Assembly: GCA_013290035.1 (NCBI GenBank)
Contig: JABCYT010000050.1
Span: 1-10,902 of the forward strand
DNA from: Alphaproteobacteria bacterium
Lineage (GTDB): Bacteria > Pseudomonadota > Alphaproteobacteria > Reyranellales > Reyranellaceae
DNA length: 10,902 bases
Reading direction: 5' to 3'
Part shown: positions 6,793 through 10,902 of the stretch, in pieces
How positions within the stretch are numbered: the stretch's first letter is position 1
How the letters are laid out: each line of letters starts with the position of its first letter
The notes under the pieces: model-generated
The model's input: only the letters and a program-made list of their open reading frames with translations
What the model was told of the DNA's origin: nothing
The model's database searches: none
Position numbers and translations under genes: made by a program

Positions 6793-7215
6793 ATGGTGAC
6801 GAGAACTGGCGGCTGCCTGTGCAGGGCGGTGCGATACGAATGCGCCGGCGAGCCGCAGTTTGCGCTGCAGTGTCATTGCCGGGACTGCCAGCTGCAGAGC
6901 GGCGCGCCTCACGTCGCGGCGGTGCGCATGCCGTCGGCGGATTTCCGCATCGTCCACGGCTCGCCCAGGCGCTACATCGCCAAGGCCGATTCCGGGAACG
7001 ACATCACGCGTGTCTTCTGCGGCGACTGCGGCACGCCGCTCTACGTGCAGGTGTCGACCCGGCCCGACATCGTCGGCGTCCGGGTCTGCACGTTCGACGA
7101 TGCGAGCTGGTTCCGGCCCGAAGCCACAATCGTCGTCAAGAGTGCGCAGCCGTGGGACCACATGGATCCTGCCGTGCCGACGTTCCCGGCCTATCCGACC
7201 GGCAAGTCGTACTGA
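6793..7215 (+). CDS. GFA/CENP-V family zinc-binding protein
   Basis: A 140-residue cytoplasmic protein of the GFA fold (glutathione-dependent formaldehyde-activating enzyme family). All zinc-site cysteines are present: GGCLC (Cys8, Cys10), QCHCRDCQ (Cys27, Cys29, Cys32) and VFCGDCGTPLY (Cys76, Cys79). Length is typical for single-domain members. True Gfa was proposed to speed glutathione-formaldehyde adduct formation, but most members, probably including this one, have no proven reaction, so the family name should not be read as a function. It lies 50 bp after the kinase gene with its own strong ribosome site and may be read from the same transcript. It converges with the amidohydrolase gene, leaving only 18 bp between the two stop codons and no visible terminator hairpin. 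Confidence 0.9.
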   Translation: MVTRTGGCLCRAVRYECAGEPQFALQCHCRDCQLQSGAPHVAAVRMPSADFRIVHGSPRRYIAKADSGNDITRVFCGDCGTPLYVQVSTRPDIVGVRVCTFDDASWFRPEATIVVKSAQPWDHMDPAVPTFPAYPTGKSY

Positions 7216-7233
7216 ATCGGCACTGCGCCAGCA

Positions 7234-8775
7234 CTAGACAATCGAACTCGGCCGGTAGAACGGCTGATGCTCGGAAGTATCAATATAATCGGCATAGAAC
7301 TTCCGGGCGTGCGGCAGCAGCGCCACCGAGAGCTTGCGCCGTTCGGCTTCGTCGTCGCTCAGCGCCTTGTTGAGGTCGTCGTGCAGCGCCTTCAGGGCCA
7401 GCGTGCGGTCGACCTTGGTGAAGATGCCGTCCTGGTAGATCACCTCTCCGTCGCACATCGTCATGGTGACGGCCTGGTTCTTGGCGCGCTGGACCACGGC
7501 GTCGAGCGTCGGCGTCAACTCGTCGAGATAGGGATAGGCGATGCTGTCCCAGTCGAGCAGCACCATGTCGGCCGCCTTGCCGACCTCCAAGGAACCGATG
7601 CTGTCGCCGAACGGCGTCGTCCGGGCGCCGCCCACGGTCGCCATGCGCAGCACCTGCGCCATGGTCGGCACGTCGGCCTCGACCATGCCCGGCACGCGGT
7701 GCGCGCGCAGCACCAGCTTCAGCTCCTGCAGCATGTCGCGGTCGTCGTTGATGCCGGCCTCGTCCAGCCCGATCGCGGTGTTGATGCCCTTCTTCTCGAA
7801 GAAGTTGAGCGCCGCCACGCCCGAGCGCAGGCGGAAGTTGGACGAGCAGTTGTGGCAGACGCAGCCCTTGGCCGCGGCCAGGCGATCGATGTCCTTCTCG
7901 TTCAGCCACACGCCGTGGCCCAGGGTCAGGCGGTTGTTCACCATGCCGAAGCGGTCGATATATTCCAGCGCCGTGCAGTTGCCGCGTCGCCAGGCATATT
8001 CCTTCTGGTAGGCGGTCTCGACGAGATGCATGTGCATGGGCACGTCATACTTGGCCGAGGCGTCGGACAGCACCGTCAGCGCCTTGTCCGAGCACCAGTG
8101 GAGATTGGCGGGGGCGAGCTGGATCTTCACCCGGCGCTTGTTGTGGTGCTGGGCATGGAAGCTCTTGAACATGTCCATGGCGTCGTCGAGGCTCATCTTG
8201 AAGCGCTCGAACCAGCGCTTCATCGGCCCCTGCAGCTCGGCCGGCAGGCCGGCCACGAACTCCTCGTCGGCCTGGTAGACGAGCCGATTCTGGTCGCGCA
8301 CCGCGTAGCAGTAGCTGACCCGCATGCCGACATCCTCGTAGGCGCGGATCAACTCGCCCGAGCGCTTCTCGACCTCGGCCAGCGTGCCCGGCATCCAGCC
8401 ATGGATGTGCTGCACGGTGGTGATGCCCGAGCCGATCATCTCGAAGGCCGAATAGAGCGTGTCGAGATAGAGATCGAGGTTGCGGATCACCATGCGGGTG
8501 ATGAACCAGAGCTCGAGCGGCATGTCGGGCGAGCCGAGCTGCACCGGCGTCAGGCCGACATGATGGTGGCCGTTGACGAAGCCCGGCAGCAGGATCTCCT
8601 TGCCGTTGCCGATCACCGGCACGGTCGGATGCTTCCTATGCAGGTCGTCGTAGGTCCCGACGGCCACGATGACGCCGTCCTCCTGCATCACCGCGCCATC
8701 CTTGATCTCGTTCCAGGCGAAACGGTCCTTTACGCCGGTGATGGTGGCGCGGCTGCGAATGAGACTGGTGGCCAT
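7234..8775 (-). CDS. amidohydrolase, ATZ/TRZ-type (cytosine deaminase/chlorohydrolase-like)
   Basis: A 513-residue metal-dependent hydrolase of the amidohydrolase superfamily, predicted cytoplasmic. The N-terminal beta-sandwich is followed by LLPGFVNGHHHVG, giving metal ligands His70 and His72 (HxH). Further ligands are His250 (MHMHLVET), His287 (LTLGHGVWL) and Asp338 (GLDEAGIND), the pattern of mononuclear ATZ/TRZ and SAH/cytosine-deaminase-like enzymes. NCSSNFRLRSG fits the usual segment between the last His and the Asp. At 513 residues it is longer than the common 440-470. The C-terminus returns to the sandwich (VGKAADMVLLDWDS, MCDGEVIYQDG). AAGGAG (8785-8790) lies 9 bases before the ATG. 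It is the last gene of the ABC transporter operon, 35 bp after the ATPase stop. I infer deamination or hydrolysis of an imported nitrogen-containing compound; the exact substrate is not recognisable. Confidence 0.92.
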   Translation of the reverse strand: MATSLIRSRATITGVKDRFAWNEIKDGAVMQEDGVIVAVGTYDDLHRKHPTVPVIGNGKEILLPGFVNGHHHVGLTPVQLGSPDMPLELWFITRMVIRNLDLYLDTLYSAFEMIGSGITTVQHIHGWMPGTLAEVEKRSGELIRAYEDVGMRVSYCYAVRDQNRLVYQADEEFVAGLPAELQGPMKRWFERFKMSLDDAMDMFKSFHAQHHNKRRVKIQLAPANLHWCSDKALTVLSDASAKYDVPMHMHLVETAYQKEYAWRRGNCTALEYIDRFGMVNNRLTLGHGVWLNEKDIDRLAAAKGCVCHNCSSNFRLRSGVAALNFFEKKGINTAIGLDEAGINDDRDMLQELKLVLRAHRVPGMVEADVPTMAQVLRMATVGGARTTPFGDSIGSLEVGKAADMVLLDWDSIAYPYLDELTPTLDAVVQRAKNQAVTMTMCDGEVIYQDGIFTKVDRTLALKALHDDLNKALSDDEAERRKLSVALLPHARKFYADYIDTSEHQPFYRPSSIV

Positions 8776-8784
8776 GGCAGGCTT

Positions 8785-8790
8785 CTCCTT
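8785..8790 (-). promoter_or_regulatory. ribosome binding site of the amidohydrolase (decides the start)
   Basis: AAGGAG on the minus strand lies 9 bases before ATG 8775. The frame stays open far upstream, through the ATPase gene, so this site is what fixes the true N-terminus (ATSLIRSRATITG). Confidence 0.7.
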
Positions 8791-8810
8791 CAAACGGTTT
8801 ATACGGGCTT

Positions 8811-9638
8811 TCAGGCGGTGGCGGCGAGCGCTTCCTGCTCGGCAAAGGCGCGGTCGACCTCGTCGCGCAAGAGCTCGGTGAGCTGGATGCGGATGGCCTC
8901 GGCCTCGCGTGAGAACAGATTGCGCGGCCGCGGCAGGACGATCGGGAAGACGGTCTTGATGCGGCCCGGCCGGGCGGTGAACACGACGACGCGGTCGGCC
9001 AGCGCCACCGCCTCGTCGATATGGTGGGTGACGAACAGCACCGAGGCGCCCGAATCGCGCCACACGTCGAGCAGGAAATCCTGCATGCGGGCGCGGGTCT
9101 GCACGTCGAGGGCGGCGAACGGCTCGTCCATCAGCAGCACCTTGGGCCGCATGGCGAGCGCCCGGGCCACGGCCACCCTCTGGCGCATGCCGCCCGACAG
9201 CTCGTCCGGCCGCTTGTCGATGGCGGCGCTCAGCCCCACCCGCTGCAGCGCCTCGGCGGCGACGGCGCGGCGCTCGGCCTGCGAGGCGCCGCGGATGGCG
9301 AGGCCGAAGCTCACATTCTGCCACACCGTCAGCCAGGGAAAGAGCGAGGTCTCCTGGAAGATCAGGCTGCGGTCGGGCGACGGCGTCTCGACCTTGTCGC
9401 TGAACGACCAGATCTGCCCTTCGGTGGCGTCCTCGAGGCCGGAGATGAGATAGAGCAAGGTGCTCTTGCCGCAGCCTGACGGCCCGATGAAGACAACGAA
9501 CTCGCCGGGCTGGATATCGAGGTCGATGTCGCGCAGCGCCTCGTGCGCCCGCTTGGTGCCGGCCGCCCAGATCTTGCCCACGCCGCGGCAGACCACGGCG
9601 TCCTTGGACGAGAATGTCGGGGCGCGGTCAGAGGACAC
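8811..9638 (-). CDS. ABC transporter ATPase, NitT/TauT (SsuB/TauB-like) family
   Basis: A 275-residue ATPase that powers uptake through the neighbouring permease at the inner face of the membrane. All motifs are intact: Walker A GPSGCGKST (residues 52-60), Q-loop FQE with Gln95, followed by TSLFPWLTVWQNV, typical of nitrate/sulfonate/taurine importers, signature LSGGMRQR (147-154), Walker B VLLMDEP with Asp171 and Glu172, D-loop ALD, and switch His205 in VTHH. The start is GTG at 9638, overlapping the permease end by 11 bp; AAGGAG lies 7 bases upstream, inside the permease gene. About 20 residues of N-terminal extension precede the first strand, and the C-terminal region after residue 225 is the short tail seen in SsuB-like proteins. 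The nature of the solute cannot be told from this subunit. Confidence 0.94.
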   Translation of the reverse strand: MSSDRAPTFSSKDAVVCRGVGKIWAAGTKRAHEALRDIDLDIQPGEFVVFIGPSGCGKSTLLYLISGLEDATEGQIWSFSDKVETPSPDRSLIFQETSLFPWLTVWQNVSFGLAIRGASQAERRAVAAEALQRVGLSAAIDKRPDELSGGMRQRVAVARALAMRPKVLLMDEPFAALDVQTRARMQDFLLDVWRDSGASVLFVTHHIDEAVALADRVVVFTARPGRIKTVFPIVLPRPRNLFSREAEAIRIQLTELLRDEVDRAFAEQEALAATA

Positions 9639-10560
9639 GCAGCTTCTCCTTGGTGTCGGGCAGCCAGTAGAGGATGCGGCGCTGGGCGAGCCGCAGCAGC
9701 CAGTCGAAGGTGAATCCCAGCACGCCGATCACGGCGATGGTGAAGAACACCAGCGACGGGTTGAAGGTGTTGCGCGCCAGCATGATGACCTGGCCCATGC
9801 CGTAGCCGACGCCGGTCGATTCGGCGATCAGCACCACCATCCAGGCGCCGAACAGGTTGAGCCGCAGCACCGCCAGCATGCCGGGCAGGATCGCCGGCAC
9901 GATGACCCTGGCATAGATCTGCCGCTTCGTGGCGCCCATGGTGCGCGCGACATTGATCAGGTTGGGGCTCACGTTGTCTATCTGGCTGATGGTCGCCAGA
10001 ACCATGTGGAAGAACAGCGCCACTACCACCATGAAGATCGCCGGCGCATTGCCGATGCCGAACATGAAGATCGCCACCGGCAGCCAGGCGATCGGCGACA
10101 CCGGCGAGAGCAGCGTGATGGTGGGCAGCACCAGCCTGTCGAAGACGTGCCAGTAGCGCACCATGACGCCGATGCTGATCGCCAGCACCGAGGCGATCAC
10201 CAGGCCCGCGAACACGCGCATCGTGGTGGCGCCGACGGTGATCATCACCGATTCGAAGGCCGACGGAGCCGCGTTCATCGACTGGCCGACCTGCCAGCGC
10301 GTGGCGGTGTTGAAGAACTTGCCCTGCTCGGCGATGTTGCCGAGGAAGATGTGCGGCGGCGGCAGCAGCTTGGGATCAGCCCAGCCGAACGCCCAGCACA
10401 GCTCCCAGATGCCGGCGAACAGGCCGATCGAAAGACACGTCCACCAGATCTTTGACAGCGTGTCGAGACCGGCCATCGACGCGAACAGGCGGGTTACCGC
10501 CGCCGGGCGGGATGCTCCGGCGGCGGCGCCCGCATCACCGTCGCGCGCGACGACGGTCAT
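9628..10560 (-). CDS. ABC transporter permease, NitT/TauT (SsuC/TauC-like) family
   Basis: A 310-residue inner-membrane permease of the BPD_transp_1 (binding-protein-dependent transport) family. A 35-residue Ala/Arg-rich cytoplasmic tail precedes the first helix (about 41-60). The LLPPPHIF segment is the usual family marker after helix 1. The remaining helices include VFAGLVIASVLAISIGVMV, PIAWLPVAIFMFGIG and IFMVVVALFFHMVLATI. The EAA-type loop that contacts the ATPase is NVARTMGATKRQIYARVIVPAILPG (its conserved Gly and the following helix are visible), and the segment ending AESTGVGYGMG is also typical. Compared with SsuC there seem to be about 15-20 extra residues between PPPHIF and the core domain (NTATRWQVGQSMNAAPS). 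The start ATG at 10560 shares one base with the stop of the binding-protein gene (TGATG), so the genes are translationally coupled. Confidence 0.93.
   Translation of the reverse strand: MTVVARDGDAGAAAGASRPAAVTRLFASMAGLDTLSKIWWTCLSIGLFAGIWELCWAFGWADPKLLPPPHIFLGNIAEQGKFFNTATRWQVGQSMNAAPSAFESVMITVGATTMRVFAGLVIASVLAISIGVMVRYWHVFDRLVLPTITLLSPVSPIAWLPVAIFMFGIGNAPAIFMVVVALFFHMVLATISQIDNVSPNLINVARTMGATKRQIYARVIVPAILPGMLAVLRLNLFGAWMVVLIAESTGVGYGMGQVIMLARNTFNPSLVFFTIAVIGVLGFTFDWLLRLAQRRILYWLPDTKEKLRVL
9646..9651 (-). promoter_or_regulatory. ribosome binding site of the ABC ATPase (supports the GTG start)
   Basis: On the minus strand AAGGAG is followed after 7 bases by GTG at 9638. The perfect spacing supports GTG as the true start, placing it inside the last codons of the permease. 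Confidence 0.75.
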
Positions 10561-10902
10561 CAGGCAGACTTGTACTTGAGCTTGCTGTAAAGGTCGGGGT
10601 TCTCCTTGATGACCTCTTCGAGCAGCGTCCAGTCGATGGCATCGCGGCCGGGCTTCTTCTTGATGTAGCCCATCTCCATGACGCTGTCGGTGCGCTGCAG
10701 GATGAAGTCGGTCTGGTTGCGCGCATCGACCACCGCCGGCTGCTTGCCCTTGGCGATCTTGGCGTTCTCCATCGAGGTCTTGTAGTACTTGCCGACCAGC
10801 TCGGTCAGCACTTCGTCGGGCTTCTGCTCGGCGTCGTACTGCGCCTGCATCATCGCCTTGATGATCGCCTTGAGCCCGGCCGGATTATCCTTCATCAGGC
10901 TC
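10560..10902 (-). CDS. ABC transporter substrate-binding protein, NMT1/SsuA-like (C-terminal part, cut by the window edge)
   Basis: Only the last 113 residues are present; the reading frame is still open at base 10902. The region is rich in charged helices: KDNPAGLKAIIKAMMQAQ, then QKPDEVLTELVGKYYKTS, and near the end PGRDAIDWTLLEEVIKENPDLYSKLKYKSA. This matches the C-terminal lobe of NitT/TauT periplasmic binding proteins, in which a segment of the type NPE-x-xKA-hydrophobic begins the penultimate helix. The position, first in an operon followed by permease and ATPase with a TGATG junction, agrees. The Met at 10895 is an internal residue (upstream in-frame codons are Ser-Leu), not a start. 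It would bind the imported solute in the periplasm; a signal peptide should lie outside the window. Confidence 0.8.
   Translation of the reverse strand, partial: SLMKDNPAGLKAIIKAMMQAQYDAEQKPDEVLTELVGKYYKTSMENAKIAKGKQPAVVDARNQTDFILQRTDSVMEMGYIKKKPGRDAIDWTLLEEVIKENPDLYSKLKYKSA

Noticed and set aside
8776..9324. Continuous open frame upstream of the amidohydrolase, which could suggest a fusion protein
   Set aside because: The frame is an open shadow in the GC-rich ATPase gene; a ribosome site at 8785-8790 and a conserved N-terminus put the start at 8775.
7267..9453. Very long plus-strand open frame antisense to the amidohydrolase and ATPase
   Set aside because: Its translation is rich in His, Gln, Arg and Val without recognisable domains, as expected opposite GC-rich genes; the minus strand carries intact enzyme motifs.
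10560..10895. A complete 111-residue small protein starting at the Met at 10895
   Set aside because: The frame continues to the window edge without a stop, and the sequence is the C-terminal lobe of a binding protein, so the gene is partial.

Overview
The window is GC-rich chromosomal DNA (roughly two thirds G+C, with strong G/C third positions). Gene density is high and most neighbouring genes overlap by a few bases. Codon use, the twin-arginine TRAP binding protein and the mix of TRAP and NitT/TauT-type ABC importers suggest a metabolically versatile alphaproteobacterium, perhaps Rhodospirillales/Reyranella-like or Hyphomicrobiales. That placement is inference; no rRNA or tRNA gene is present to anchor it.

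Layout, left to right. (1) 64-1362, plus strand: rsmB, the 16S rRNA m5C methyltransferase, the only housekeeping gene. A perfect 15-bp tandem duplication lies on its stop codon. (2) 1436-4274, plus strand: a complete three-gene TRAP transporter operon (DctP, DctQ, DctM) with stop/start overlaps at both junctions. (3) 4275-4361: two 30-bp palindromic units in inverted orientation, a REP/BIME-like element that can fold into a three-way junction. (4) 4462-6742, plus strand: a PLP class III aminotransferase-fold enzyme resembling the phospholyases ETNPPL/PHYKPL, overlapping an APH-fold small-molecule kinase. The pair looks like a phosphorylate-then-eliminate module for an amino alcohol. A zinc-binding GFA/CENP-V family protein follows at 6793-7215. 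(5) 7234-10902, minus strand, convergent with the above: a substrate-binding protein (C-terminal part only, running off the right edge), an ABC permease, an ABC ATPase and an ATZ/TRZ-type amidohydrolase. This looks like one operon that imports a small, probably nitrogen-containing compound and then deaminates or hydrolyses it.

The window is mainly transport plus catabolism of small organic solutes. Every gene appears intact except the one cut by the window edge. I see no mobile-element gene, CRISPR array, tRNA or rRNA, and no gene-free stretch over 300 bases (the longest gap is 4275-4461). The observations most worth following are the kinase-phospholyase pair, the amidohydrolase-ABC operon and the inverted palindromic repeat with a compensated base pair.
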